A stretch of DNA of 64,000 nt from positions 65,345,832 to 65,409,831 of the forward strand of contig JARYHS010013631.1 of the NCBI GenBank assembly GCA_031002005.1, in the 5' to 3' direction. This document shows positions 1 to 11,781 of this stretch, in pieces. The notes under the pieces were generated by a model. That model made no database searches, had not been told where the DNA came from, and was given only the letters and a program-made list of their open reading frames with translations. This stretch comes from Vandiemenella viatica. Lineage: Eukaryota > Arthropoda > Insecta > Orthoptera > Morabidae. Position 1 is the stretch's first letter, and each line of letters opens with the position of its first letter. The position numbers were made by a program, and so were the translations under genes.

Positions 1-2550
1 TATCCGTATATACAATATTGGGGATTTGTTTCCTAGGTTTTGGCTATTTTCATAGCCCTAGTTTTCTTACATTTCTTTGAAAGATTTGAATTTCGTTTAC
101 CCAACATCTCTTAAAATTACTAATTTCATCACGCGAATAAAAATGAATACAGTTTTAATTAATGGAAGCTCAAAACGTCAAAATATTAGCAATACATTGA
201 TGGAATCGACTAAATATCAACAACAAAAAAATACTAACATCCAAACAGAAAATAAATACTTAAGTGGCCCAAGGACGTTCATTTCCATTAGTAAAATTGC
301 GATACTAAAAATGAATATTTTGATTTGCATTGAGAACCTGAAAAAAAATCGTTAAAAAAGAAGAACTTAATTTGCTCTTTGAATATTGATTTTTTTTTTT
401 TAAGGATATATTGCTTCCATCAACAGAAATTTACATATTATAGTAGTAAGTATAGTAGTAATTGATTCTTTTATCCATAATAATCAGTGGTATTGCGGTA
501 ATGGTTTCTCTATCTCTGGAAACAACTGAATTGCCTATAGACCAGTTTACTATGGTTCATTCGTTTCGATCCATTAATTCTGCGCTAAAATATAAATTTC
601 AATATTAAAGTAGTAATAGATTGTTTCTTCATATTCGGTTTCTTATTCTGCATACAGAATTGAATGACTACCGGCGAATTACCACTCCGCTTTTCCGCCA
701 CTCCACTATCTGAATAAAACATTGATAAATTTCAAAAATTTACTTCGGGCAACGCCGCATGGTTCTGCTAAATCGTCCAACCTTAATATAGATCTTTTGA
801 CACAATATCGGTACAAAGCGATAACTAAAATGGCGCTCATGAAAGAAGCTTAATAACTAATAATGTTTCAGTTCTCATTCTGGCCCAGGCTGCGTTTTAA
901 AATTACCGCTAGAAAATCAAAGCTTCTATCACTCGCACATTAATACATTCACTATATTGTATGTTAGTGACGTCATGAATAGCGAAATAAACTTGACTTA
1001 TTATTAACGCAGTAAATTAAATACTGAATACGTCTAAAACTACATTCAGCCGCATAAACTATGTAGTCAGCTTCATGACAGTTATTGAGGTAACGTAATT
1101 AAAAAATTTATGCTAAAATGCTTTTAACTTACAGTGTACAACGGAAAGTCCACAATTCTCTACGATCGTTAATATTGCTGGACAAATGTACATCGCGATA
1201 AAGTGACTTTTATTGCTCGTGATTTAGTAAGGTGCATAATGAAATTAATTGTGATAGTAATTTATGATATACTAATTAGGAATTTTGATATAGAAAATTC
1301 TGTTACCACTCGAAATGTAGGTCCAGAGCATTTAATGTGTTGAGATGTGTTCGTATCGTTTGATTTTGTAGCGGCAGTATTAGCAAAAATGTGGTTTGGT
1401 TGAAATGCTGCCTGGACCAGAATGTTTTTTGTTACAGCAGATGGCAGAAGGAATTTAGTTGTTATGCTCCGTGCAAATGAGGTGTATTGTGTTGTAAACG
1501 ACTTTCAGTATTACTTCATGAAACAATAAGTTTCTACATTAGCCCATTGAATACATTCGTTTTAAGTGTAGCATTCGATAGATATTTGCAGAATATTGAA
1601 CAGCAGTACTATTCGTACAAAAATTCTGAACAAAAAATAAAGGGTTAGTTAAGTTTTAAATTTCAGCAAAAATAATTTGTAATACACAGACTGTATAGTA
1701 ACAAAAAAGAAACAGGAAATAACTTAAACCGAGATAGAATGGAATCCTTTACATTTTTATAAATACGACATTTGGGGCACGACCATTTTTCACTTTCAGT
1801 GAACCGACTTTCGTGCTGGTATACTCATAGCATTTTACGTTTTTTTCCCCAAGCTTTGATTTTTTATATTTATTATAACGCATATATTACTAACGAAATT
1901 ATGGTGTAATATTTGATATGTCATACTATTTTATGTAAGCAAATGAAAACATCTCTTTGCGAACTTGACAACAGTAGGCCTACCTACCTTTTTTTAATTT
2001 AAGGTTAAGAACAGATTTATATTTCCTGCTTCCAAACTATTATTTGTGAAGTGCGTCAGTTTTATGGCTTTTAAACTAAACACAAACTTGCATATGTAAG
2101 TAGGTTGTTGCTTTTATTTCTGAGAAGTAGTGTTTGCGATTTACTTAAAAAGCAAAGAGTAAACGTGGCACGGCTATCTACGAAGTAGGAAACTCTTTGT
2201 TGCTTCCGAATTGATATTAATGGCAATTTCTAAAAGAACTATGCGTTTTTGCGGGATAAAATCTATCCTATTGCACTTCGCACGCAATTAACTGACTTCA
2301 TGCCAAATTTCATTTAAATATGTTGAGTTATTAAGGCGTGATTGATTGCCGACGTACATCCAAACACACATCCGAACTTTCTCATTTTCTCATTTATAGA
2401 TATATAGATTTTAAGGGGTAAATATTTTATATAAAAACGGTATCTTATGAATATTAAATTGTATTTTATTGCACTATTGTATCATATTGTATGATTGTGC
2501 TTTATATTATATTTATAGTTATATTGAGCATGTGTTTTATGATGTCCAGT
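1..2550. other. AT-rich unique DNA, no gene seen
   Basis: AT-rich, stop-dense sequence on both strands. No domain, tRNA-like box or repeat could be supported. The one frame of about 90 codons near the left end is low-complexity and Asn/Lys/Ile-rich, as expected by chance in AT-rich DNA. Confidence 0.6.
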
Positions 2551-2555
2551 AGAGG

Positions 2556-2921
2556 AACTTATAACAAAGAAAACCAGACGTCAGAACTATTCAAAATTCA
2601 CATGTATAAATAACCAAATTGTAACTAAGCTGGCTGTATGGTTTGTACCAAAGGCCAAATAAACAAAAACAAAAAAAATCCTCTTAGACTGGACAGACTG
2701 TTGTTTCTGAAAAGCTTGGATATTAAGCACTGGGAACTGTAAACTATATCAGTTCAAAACTGTTTTATGTAACCAACAAATTTGTGACATAAATGTCTCT
2801 TTGTATACCTGATACTTTCATTTAGTTGCAAAACAAATTTTTAATTAGTTTAAAAATGATAACGAGTATTATTGTGTCCTTTTTGTTTTCCATGATTGGA
2901 ATTGTATTAAAAGTATGAACA

Positions 2922-2953
<32 letters not shown>
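2556..2953 (+). repeat. Poly-A-ended segment, possible retrocopy tail
   Basis: An AT-rich segment ends in a pure A run of 31 bases (2923-2953). An ATTAAA polyadenylation-type hexamer lies at 2906-2911, 11 bases upstream of the run. That arrangement suggests the 3' end of a retrotransposed transcript, but no coding part is recognisable. An AATAAA-containing stretch near 2657 ends in a shorter A-rich run and may be a second such end. A slippage-expanded microsatellite is the alternative. Confidence 0.3.
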
Positions 2954-2955
<2 letters not shown>

Positions 2956-3077
2956 GAAAAGATCGATTTTTATAAAATCGATCTTTTAGACCTCGATTTT
3001 TTTGTGAATCGATTTATCAAACTTCGATTCGAATCGATTCTGAAATCGATCTTTTTCGGAGAAAATCGCCATCCCTA
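2954..3077 (-). mobile_element. hAT-like transposon terminus (fragment)
   Basis: Read on the minus strand the segment starts GGGATGGCGATTTTC and continues with several ATCGATTTT/AAAATCGAT palindromic motifs. This layout, a GGGATGG-type end followed by subterminal short repeats, is typical of hAT superfamily termini (family knowledge). The opposite terminus is not visible because the segment runs straight into the poly-A run, so it is probably truncated. Confidence 0.35.
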
Positions 3078-3780
3078 CCCGAGGTACGAGGGAAGCAATT
3101 CTGGCTTTATGTTTAATATCTAAATGACTGATTAAGAAAATAAATTTGCTCTCTCGGCTTTAGCAGACTTAGAAAACGACTTTGGAAATACTAGTTATAC
3201 CAGGATGATAGAAATGGCAAAGAAACCAAATCTAAAAAATCGGTCAAAATAATGTTTGCAATTAATATAAAAAATATTACATTACTGAAAAGGAGCATTA
3301 TGCTTTTTTAAATAATTTGATGAAAACTTTTCGAATGCGAGAAACTAGTTTCGTTTCATTGAATGCGATTCATGTAAAACAAACTGGACGGATTATTAAG
3401 TTTCAAATATTATGTAGGACTAAAATGATGTATATTTAAATTTATATGGCATTGGAAAAGTGAGAATTAGAGAAAACGTATCCGTTTCTGTGTCGAAAAG
3501 CTGAGAAACTAAAATAAAAGTTTCTGCATACGAGTACCCTTTTAAAGATAAGCCGTTTTTCGAAATATTTGCACACAAACTGGATCTTATTATTCAGAAC
3601 TGAAACACATTCATCAGCATTTAACTGATTTCTCAGATTCGTTTCAAAGATTGGCGTACTACTCAAAAAGAAGTTTGTAAAACTGAATACGTGTATCGTA
3701 GCACGTTTTGCAAGTGAAGCTTGGACTTTACGAATACTAGAAAATAGCAAAACTGAAACGTTTGAAATTTTGGTGCTGTA
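3078..3780. other. No supported feature
   Basis: AT-rich sequence. A minus-strand frame of about 100 codons here has no recognisable motif and I do not support it as a gene. Confidence 0.5.
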
Positions 3781-4020
3781 GAAGGAAGGTTAAGGTTAAG
3801 TGGACAGGTAAGGGTTCGTAATGATCATGTTTGAGAAATGATGGACAAGGAAGGGAGACTATGAAATAGAGACAGAAGGGAGAATCACTTTTCAGTACAT
3901 GGGAGATTGTTTAATTTGTTTCCTGAGGGAATAGTCAAGGGAAGAAATTGTAGAGGAAGAAAAAGGTAAGAGTTTGTGCAGCAGATAAGTGAGGACGTAT
4001 GTTGTAATAAGTATGTTGTG
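3781..4020 (+). pseudogene. Possible LINE reverse transcriptase C-terminal remnant
   Basis: A plus-strand frame with stops reads a Gly/Arg/Lys-rich stretch (KGRNCRGRKR) followed by a segment ending QQISEDV. This resembles the basic GRGRPR...DQIKED signature that often ends the protein of RTE/R1-type LINEs and related elements. No RT catalytic block is present nearby, so this would be a short 5'-truncated relic. The similarity is weak and read by eye. Chance resemblance in a purine-rich strand is the alternative. Confidence 0.25.
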
Positions 4021-4750
4021 ATGAAGACGTTATCTCAAGTTTGGAAGAAGTATAGGACTAGTAACTATATATATATATTCCATTGCGAGATGCCCCATTT
4101 TTGGTGAATTCCGTCGATTTCCATCGTTACAGAAACAAATAATATTATTTCTGATATTGAAAGATGTTACTGAACTGGAGTTTCGAGGAATACAATATAT
4201 GAATAACATAGAGAAGTTTAATAACATTTGATATTTGCCATAGAAATATTTACATACAGTGTCACAAACTAGTCGGTGAATGTCGAACATCATGTAAGTA
4301 TTTGTGGCGTTTATATCCCGTATCGGCTTTCAATTTCTTGCTAAACAGGTTTCTTAGTTTGTCTCGTTCAGTATCAGTTTTATCATTTTCATAACCAGAT
4401 GACACCCTATGATCGATATCAAATAGTTTGGAGAAAGACAATGACGTGATGCGATTATTACAGCTTGTTTTGGTGTTTATTGAAACATAACCGTAACTGT
4501 ATGTTGTTCCCAGCACCCAATGGTTGGTGCTGTTGCGGTTTAGAAGCTTCTAGAGCTGTTACCGTTTTGTGATACTCGTCTGAGATCGCTATAATTATAA
4601 GTATTATGCTTGGCGCTAACGCAAGGTCAACCGGTTCGAACCACGGCGACCGAAAAAATTATAGCCATCCATTTTTTTCACAGCAAGGTAATGAAAAGTT
4701 GGAAGTAAAGTAATCCCAACGAGCTTCCCAAAGTATAAAACAGTGTTGAA

Positions 4751-4990
4751 GTTTTTTTTTTTTATTTTTTTTTTATTATGGCTTTTTGTCTCATCGATGG
4801 GATGGGACTGGGGATAAGGAACGGGAAGGAATTCGACCATCGTCGTTTGAAGGAAACATCCCGGCATTCGCCTGGAGTGATTTGGGGAAACCATGAAAAC
4901 CCAAATCTGAATTCCTGGACGGGGATTCGAACCGGCGTCCTCCCAAATGCGAGGCCAGAGCGTTAACTGCTCACCCACCATGCTCGGTGG
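4751..4990 (-). mobile_element. tRNA-derived SINE, family 1
   Basis: The minus strand reads as a tRNA-like head: an A-box-like segment after GAGCATGGTGGG, then a B box GGTTCGAATCC. The body follows with the motif CCCCAAATCACTCCAGGCG and the copy ends in an A-rich tail, seen as the T-rich run at 4752-4774. The same body recurs at 34680, at 7916 and, inverted, at 13430, so it is a dispersed family. Pol III boxes at one end and an A tail at the other identify a SINE. The tRNA-like head lacks a complementary acceptor stem, so it is not a tRNA gene. Confidence 0.8.
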
Positions 4991-5213
4991 TATCGATGCT
5001 GTATGAGGATATTAAGATTATAGGTATGTAATCCCATAGGCCCATTGTTTTGCCATTAAAGGTGCTTGTGATTTCATGTTTCATTGCGAATACCTTTACA
5101 AAGGACTTTTTATGACTTACAGCTGATTAACAAGTCGCTGAGGCAACACTATATCCTTGTAACAGTTTTCCAGTGTTCGTCTTGTTGGTTAGCTACTCAG
5201 CACTGAGGTGGGG

Positions 5214-5444
5214 ATGTACGAAACCCAGTCGAAAGTTTTAGACAGAAAAGCTAGGGAACGCCGGGAAATATCCTCGAGACTTTACCACGTTGTGGAAGAA
5301 CATGGCTGTAAAGTATTCCCCCTTCCTCCGAAAGATCATCCAGCTGCCGTATATTCCAGGGCCAAAGCATGTAAAGAAATCGCCACCAAAGTGGTTGAGT
5401 TACCTGGGAGTTGTGTATCAGTCATACAAGTAGAGCAGCCGTGA
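5214..5444 (+). CDS. Unrecognised small ORF
   Basis: An ATG-started frame of 76 codons in locally GC-balanced DNA. The product is hydrophilic and basic, with a charged N-terminal half containing DRKARERRE, a PLPPKDHP stretch in the middle, and a helix-like Ala/Lys-rich part before the end. An in-frame TAG lies shortly upstream, so the frame does not extend leftwards. No splice signals, homologue or family could be recognised. It could be an exon or a transposon ORF fragment. It stands out only because its composition is more protein-like than its surroundings. Confidence 0.2.
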   Translation: MYETQSKVLDRKARERREISSRLYHVVEEHGCKVFPLPPKDHPAAVYSRAKACKEIATKVVELPGSCVSVIQVEQP

Positions 5445-5459
5445 AGTGAGGTACTTGCA

Positions 5460-6810
5460 GTTAATCGTTATTCCAACTTTTCCAGTCACATTTAAACGAT
5501 TGTTACACGCAGGGCAGTTATGCAGTAGTTATGACATTGTTGTAAATTAGGGATGTAAGGGAGTTCTGCATCCCCAAGTGCGGAACTTAGCATGCGTTCA
5601 CCCATTAATGCTACTAGATTGTCCTTTCGACACGTACTTTCTTGCGGCGCCCTAGTGTCCTTATTACACATTCGTAGGGTGTTTTCTCCAATCATGATCA
5701 AACGCCATAACGTTTTGGACGGCAGGACACGTGTTGGTTGTCTGGGAGTGCAACCACATTCAACACGCTCTGCATGTAGTTCTGCAATCCCTTTCATGGT
5801 CCAACTAGAGTCCTACATCGGAAAATCGGATCAGCGTAGTTCCTAAAAATTGGACAGAGCGACGGAAAGGCGGATTGCTGACACGATGTGCGGTTTTGTG
5901 GTCTTGTGCTTGACGCTTCAATTAGTCGAGTCGGCAGCTTCGTAAAATTCATATGACAAATATTGTTTTGTTGACGCGTGCGTAGTTATGTAAATAATTT
6001 AATTCACTTGTTAAAACATCCAACGTTTATTGTTGTTGAAAGATGAGGCAGAAAATAATATGACAGTATTTGATGGAAACAGACTTTGCTTATGCAAAAT
6101 GTAGAATTTCCGATTAAAATATACTTATTTTGATTTTGAGTTTATTTTTGATAAAATATTAAATCTAAGTAATTACAAATTTATTTTTCCACATTTGCAT
6201 CCGAGGATGTCAAGCACTGAACATCCGCCTTTACATCCGCATCCTTTAAGAATGACCTCTGTTAAAACTCGAGTTAAAAGAGACGAGACCCCACGGACTT
6301 GTTTGAGCAAGGTCTCCTCCCCCACTTGTGTAAAAATTGTATTGGCCGCTCTGAGACACTTGAGTGTTCAAAATGCTGTCATAGTACAAAGGCGATAAAA
6401 ATTACAAGTCCTGTCTGTGCTCCTAGGAGAGTGTGCGGTGATTTGTGGCACAGAATTTTGCCCTCCCTTTTCTTCACCTTTCTACGTGACATTCACATCA
6501 CAATATATCTATCACAAGATCGTTACCTTCATCTAGATACACACAACAACATTCCAGCTGACACTCTTTTATTGTTGCGTACTATTTCACGTTAAGGCAG
6601 GGATCAATTTGATTTTTCCTCCTTGCCGGTACTCCAACAACAACGACGTCGAAGAGTTGAGAAATCCAAAAACGCAAAATTTCTTCTCAGACAGCCAAAG
6701 CAGAAAATGATAAGTCTAATACTGAGTAGCAGGCGTTTTGGGAAAGCGTTGAGGTTATGGACGCATACCGTAAAACATAAGAAGCTTGATTCAAGGGGGA
6801 AACCCTATAT
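5460..6810. other. No supported feature
   Basis: Mixed-composition DNA with overlapping frames of up to about 100 codons on both strands and no recognisable motif. A cluster of Cys codons near 6310-6420 was considered and not supported. Confidence 0.45.
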
Positions 6811-7689
6811 GTACAGTCGGGGACAGAATTAGAGACCCCTCGCCTTTCGATTATGCTTCGTTCCAGACACGAATACCGCATGGGACAGCATAACTGGTAG
6901 GTGGTACACTAAATTCATGATAAAATAGACCTCTCATACCCAGCACTTTACCCAAGACTAAAAAAATGAGCCCGCGCAGCAAGAAACTCGCAGACGCTCA
7001 GAGGGAAAGTTCGGAGTTCTGCAGTAAAAATAATCACGAATATCACCATTTTAGTCATAATAATTATTTAAATAACCAAATTGATTAATTATAGAGAGAT
7101 GGTAACAGTTTTTTCGTAATTTTGATAACCGTTGCGTATTTTTTTTTTCCTCGAATAAACAGTTAACAATTCGCTAGCAAACGCAATTATATGGCAAATA
7201 CAGAAAAGAATCGCTAAATTACGCACGGAAAACCAAAAAGAGAGTTTGAATGGACTTAGTTACACTTTCTAACGCTGCAGCGTTATAGAACTGTGCGTGT
7301 GACAAATACACACAAAGGTTAAGGGTAAGTAGAAAGAGCATTCACGAAAGAACTCTAATGGTAAACTAAGTCACGAAATATAAATAAACTATTCCCAGAA
7401 AATTAAATGGTGCGGAATATTAACACCTTAATTTTGTTTTCATAATACCATATTTAGAAGGTAAGCTAAACTTGAACGCAGTAGCAACAGTTTTAGTAGT
7501 AATAATAATGATTAAGAACAGTAAATAAATAAAAAAAAAATCCGTCTGCAATGTGAATTAGCGGTTCCACATTTTAAATCTGGAAGATGGAAGTAGTAAA
7601 ACTATCATCTCTCTCTTTGTTTCTAACACTGATACTTCTATAAAATTTTCTGTCGAGCTTTATTTCCTGCCGTCCAAGACCAATGGGTT

Positions 7690-7905
7690 ATAGGTAACAC
7701 TGTTGCCTGGCATTCGGGAGGCCGCGAATTCAAACCCCGTCGGGCATCCAGTTTCAGTATTCCATGATTTTCGTAAATCTCTCCAGCTGAACTCCAGAAA
7801 AGTTCCTTCAAAAAGCGGTGGCTGAAATTCTTACCCGATCCTAGTTTCCAATACTATCAGGATTCATATCACATTGGCGCCGAAGATATGACGAAGACAA
7901 AAAAA
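7690..7905 (+). mobile_element. tRNA-headed SINE copy in left arm
   Basis: A tRNA-like head ends in a degenerate B box (AATTCAAACCCC). The body contains AATCTCTCCAGCTGAACTCC, which is parallel to the family 1 body, and the copy ends in an A run near 7899-7906. Its mirror copy lies at about 13675-13885 in the right arm. Confidence 0.6.
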
Positions 7906-7915
7906 AACGTGGTGG

Positions 7916-8150
7916 GTATGTGGTATCCGGCTTTAGGGAGGTCGTGGGTTCGAATACCCATCTAGCCATCCAGGTAAACGTTTTAGATGGTTTCCCCAAA
8001 TCACTCCAGGCGAATGCCGGGATTGTTCCTTCAAAAGGCCATGGACGAATTCCTCCCCATTACTTTTCCCCAGTCCTTTCCTGCCTCTAATAACCTCGAT
8101 TAGATGTAACGCTGGAAGCAAAACATAATTACTCAAATAAAAATAATTAC
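7916..8150 (+). mobile_element. SINE family 1 copy in left arm
   Basis: The head carries GGGTTCGAATACCC (B box). The body includes CCCCAAATCACTCCAGGCG and TTCCTTCAAAAGGCCATGG, and the end is AT-rich (AATAAAAATAATTAC). It is the same family as the copies at 4751 and 34680. It abuts the preceding SINE head to tail, so the two form a small SINE cluster that was duplicated along with the arm. Confidence 0.75.
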
Positions 8151-8204
8151 ATCTCTGTGGTGTGTTTTAGACCTTTTCCTTGTTGGATTTATCTTATTCA
8201 ACGG

Positions 8205-8670
8205 CCGAGCATGGTAGCGAAGGGACTAGAGTGCTATTTCCACATGTGGAGAGTCTCTAGTTCGGTGTTGTTTTAGGGCTGGTCGACGTGGAAATCATTA
8301 TAGAGAGAAAAGGACTTGGGGCATGTTTCGGGAAGGAATTCAGCCTTGGCCTTACCAGAGAATCATCCCAACACTCACGGAGTGATTTCGATTAATCATG
8401 CAATACCGAAATACGGATGGATACACGAAGATTTCAACCCCTGTCTTTCCGGATGGAATGGCTTGGGCGTTACAGGGACTCTCGGTCACTGGTATGATTC
8501 CGGCCAGAGGCATGGGTGTTAAAGTAGGTATTGTGGTATGTCTTGTATCGTCTTTCAATTGTATGAGCAAAAAGCATTTGGAAATACATCAGTACACAGG
8601 ATAAACACACAAAACGGTTTAGCTGGATGAATGGCTATCGGGAGGAATGACATTAAAAATTTAAAGATAT
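8205..8670 (+). mobile_element. Composite of degraded SINEs
   Basis: This contains a tRNA-like start (GGCCGAGCATGGTAGCG), then a minus-strand family 1 body (CCTTACCAGAGAATCATCCC). It ends with a plus-strand family 2 tail that includes GAGGCATGGGTGTTAAAG and a GAATGGCT...GAATGACATTAAAAA end. The order suggests one SINE inserted into another. The mirrored composite is at 12905-13375. Confidence 0.5.
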
Positions 8671-9625
8671 TTTTATTGAACCAAAAAGCAATTGGCCGCC
8701 TTCAAAAGTATCTCACAGGTCCACCTCATCTCACAAAAAAAATATTCCTTGTTTGGTGCCAACTAGTAACATGGCTGAGTTCTAAACACGTATTAGGATA
8801 AAAAATTTGGAAAGTAGGCGTACAATAGTGAATCTCTTTAGTGCACACGAAAGGGGTATTTAATTTCAGTTGAGTGTATAGGATTTAATCTCTTTAACAT
8901 TATGTGTGGTTATTTCGTAAGAAGAAGATCTTCCTGCTGGCTCAGTTCAGACGCAAGGAGGAAGTAATCGTCCGACAAACGTTTCGAGGAAGTGTTTATT
9001 TACCAGTGGCTCTGAGGAAGTGAAGAACACTTGTTCCGTAGAATTAGCTCTAATAAAATTTGTGAATACGACCATCCGTACACGAAATATGCCCATTTTC
9101 GAATTACGAGCAGTAACAAATATAGTGACAGTCATTTGCCGAAAGTAACAGAAACAACTTCATATAACATATTAAAGTTACTTCATCATAATTAGAAGAC
9201 CGATGAAAATGTTGAAAAATAACATTGAACTAATATGTATAGGTCATTAAAAATTTCTGAAAATTACTTCTCGAGGATTTTCACTTCAGCATACCCTCAT
9301 TGCGTCTTGTAATGTTCTACTTGCACTATTTGATTACAAAATTAATTAATCATTATTCCGTGATAATGGAGCTATTTAAAAGAAGAAGAAAAAAAAAACT
9401 GGAAGTGCACGTGTCCACGTTATTGAAAATTGACATGCCTCCATCTGCTGATGTAAATATTTTATGACCTTCCGTGCCTTTGTCCATTTAACCTGCTGAC
9501 TATTGTGTCAGCCTTTGTTGAGGTAATGTGGAACTCTATTGTAAAGTCAACACAAGACGAACACTACACTCATTCAAAAGCAACCATATGCGCAGAAGAA
9601 CTCGAATCAGTGACCTTTATTATTA

Positions 9626-9810
9626 TTAATAAATTTCTCTCGGGCTTCCGGCCGTGTTAAGATGTTACATTTGTGGGACGTTTCGAAGGCGTCTAACTCT
9701 GCCTTCATTCTCAACCAAATATCAATAATTAAGGCAGAGTTGGACGCCTTCGAAATGTCCCAAAAATGTAACATCTTAACACGGCTGGAAGCCCGAGAGA
9801 AATTTATTAA
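9626..9810. repeat. Local hairpin in left arm
   Basis: A stem of about 80 bp with a loop of about 25 bp. The left side contains CTCTCGGGCTTCCGGCCG and the right side contains CGGCTGGAAGCCCGAGAG. Its counterpart in the right arm is at 11782-11965, so the four sides are related copies of one roughly 80-bp sequence. Confidence 0.85.
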
Positions 9811-9969
9811 TATACAATGCCGTGAAAGATTACGATCTTACTTTATTATTATTACTCCGCGATTCACTAAAAGTGTGTGGTGAAGGGTGTATTGCTCCTA
9901 TCCGAAAGGGTAATGGTTCGGAAGGGATATACGGGATATGGCAGGAGGCCTTTACAACGCGATGACAGT

Positions 9970-10008
<39 letters not shown>

Positions 10009-10013
<5 letters not shown>

Positions 10014-10152
10014 GTCATTCGGCCTTGTAGCCATTCAGCAACGTTCGCTTTGATTTGGAAAAAACCAAATCTGGATGGCCAGAAGCGGATTTGAACCCGC
10101 ATCCTCTCGAATGCCAGGCCAGAACATTACCGCTCGTCCACTACGCTCAGAT
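10009..10152 (-). mobile_element. SINE fragment, minus strand
   Basis: On the minus strand a tRNA-like head (GAGCGTAGTGGACGAGCGGT, B box GGGTTCAAATCCG) is followed by the family 2 tail GAATGGCTACAAGGCCGAAT and an A tail (T run at 9971-10009). It is much shorter than the other copies, so the middle is missing or it is a chimera of two families. It straddles the inner edge of the left arm: the tail belongs to the arm and the head to the spacer. Confidence 0.65.
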
Positions 10153-10154
10153 TT

Positions 10155-11384
10155 TTTAATTGACCGTAACATATCGATATATAGGAACAATAATTATAGA
10201 CTGTCTCGGCCATGAATCATTTTAATATATCTATTTTTGCAGCCTAGTAGTAGACGAAAAAATATTAGATCAACTTAAGATGCCAGATCTTAATCACATC
10301 GTTTCTCACGAACCCGGAAACAACCATAATACACCCTCTTTTAAAACCACATATGTAACGTTTCAATTAGTTTTTCGAAGATAACATCATTTTACTTTTA
10401 CATATCCAGCGTATTCCAGTTTGAAAAGCAATCATCCTTTTCCTTCAGAATGCAGGCATAAGGATTTTAAAAGCTCCACTGCAAATGGAATTAGCCAACA
10501 TCATTAACCGTAAGACTGACAGCAGTCTTTTTCCAAGACCATTCTTGCTTGTAGAAAATGCCATGGTGGCTCCCAAAGTGAGAAGTATTATTGCGCCGGT
10601 TCAAATTCCTGTCGACTATCAAGTTTCGTTTTTTCCATGTTTTCTCAAACCTTTGCAGATTAATGCCAGGATGATTCCTCTGGAAGGCATTGATCAACTA
10701 GTTTCATGTTCTTTGTTCACAGTTCTCTCCTATATTTATTTACCTCGATAGTAACGAGGCGTTTAGCCGTAATTATTAAAAATGTTTAATGTATAAAAAC
10801 GAAGAACTGATGTGCAGTTTTCAGACGTGAAATTTTAATTCCAAAATACTGTAAAATAGAAATATATATTTCTGTATTGACAGGTATTTGACGCATATAT
10901 TATCACAGCAATATCTGAAATTTATTTCGGATATTTTTAAAAATATTATCTTTTCTTAGGCGGGATTAGGGGTAGTAAATGATTCTTGTTTAATTTTTCT
11001 GCAGCGCGTCACAGTGCCTAATATTTAAAAGTTATTCACACATCGAAACGAGATAATTCTTTGCAGTTATCATATTGCAAACGAATCTAACGCAGCAGTA
11101 TTCTTGTCAAACTTTTACAATTACAAAATTTTATTTTGATACTGCTTTGTCTAGGCTCTAATGAAGGAAAATGTAGTTTTATCTCGATGGCAGATGATTC
11201 CGAAGTCACAATACAAGGAAATATGCATCGTTTCCTGTCAGAAGACTTCCTCATCGAATGTGCGAGTTATATTGTGTTGGCAAACAACGACCGCGGACAC
11301 ATTCACAAATTCCTTCGCAAGAGTCCCGACCAAGATACTTAAGCTGGCGCCAGCAGTGTAGGGGCTAGAACACTGTCATCCCCG
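10155..11384. other. Spacer between the inverted arms
   Basis: AT-rich DNA with no mirrored counterpart. Frames of 65-90 codons near 10485 and 11136 show no recognisable domain. No transposase motif was found, so nothing here explains mobility of the whole structure. Confidence 0.5.
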
Positions 11385-11391
11385 ACCCCGG

Positions 11392-11622
11392 TAGCGCGGG
11401 ACTAGCGAGCTGGCTACACGTTGTAGGGGTCGCCGGTTCGAGTCCGGCCCAGGGCATGGGTGGTTTTAATTAAGTGTTGTGTTCGTTCTGTGTTGTCCTG
11501 TCACTCGTGATAATCAATAATATGAGAAGATACTATGAACACAGTTGAAGAATGATAAAAACACAATTGCTGGCTGAATGGCTACAAGGCCGAATGACAT
11601 TTTAAAAAAAAAAAAAAAAAAC
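11392..11622 (+). mobile_element. tRNA-derived SINE, family 2
   Basis: A tRNA-like head with A-box-like GACTAGCGAGCTGGCTACACG and a canonical B box GGTTCGAGTCCGG. Next comes GGGCATGGGTGGTTTTAATT, then a body ending GAATGGCTACAAGGCCGAAT and GACATTTTAAAA with a long A run. The same body and end occur on the minus strand at 61014-61230. It faces the SINE at the left inner edge, so the palindrome's inner edges are both SINE tails. Confidence 0.75.
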
Positions 11623-11781
11623 ACTGTCATCGCGTTGTAAAGGCCTCCTGCCATATCCCGTATATACCTTCCGAACCATTACCCTTTCGGATAGGAGCAA
11701 TACACCCTTCACCACACACTTTTAGTGAATCGCGGAGTAATAATAATAAAGTAAGATCGTAATCTTTCACGGCATTGTATA

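Larger units (their letters stand above)
6812..10042 (+). repeat. Left arm of 3.2-kb inverted repeat
   Basis: This arm is the reverse complement of 11568-14769. Blocks compared by eye (outer 400 bp, the SINE cluster, the 9.6-10.0 kb hairpin) agree with only scattered single-base changes and small indels, for example a 3-base indel close to the outer terminus. The arm contains three plus-strand SINE-like segments, an unassigned 8.9-9.6 kb stretch, a local hairpin, and a poly-T run at 9971-10009. Confidence 0.9.

Noticed and set aside
4616..4981. 121-codon minus-strand frame
   Set aside because: It is the SINE read in frame; the poly-Lys stretch is its A tail. The same applies to 9830-10102 and 34580-34924.
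5492..5797. Minus-strand frame of about 100 codons
   Set aside because: Cys/Arg-rich but no domain recognised; overlaps an equally long frame on the other strand.
6299..6595. Cys-rich frame resembling a zinc ribbon
   Set aside because: Cys spacing fits no zinc-binding family clearly and the frame loses protein character after about 40 codons.
8947..9135. About 62-codon frame shared by both arms (also 12449-12640)
   Set aside because: Conserved only because the arms are duplicated; no known motif, and the C-terminal ends differ.
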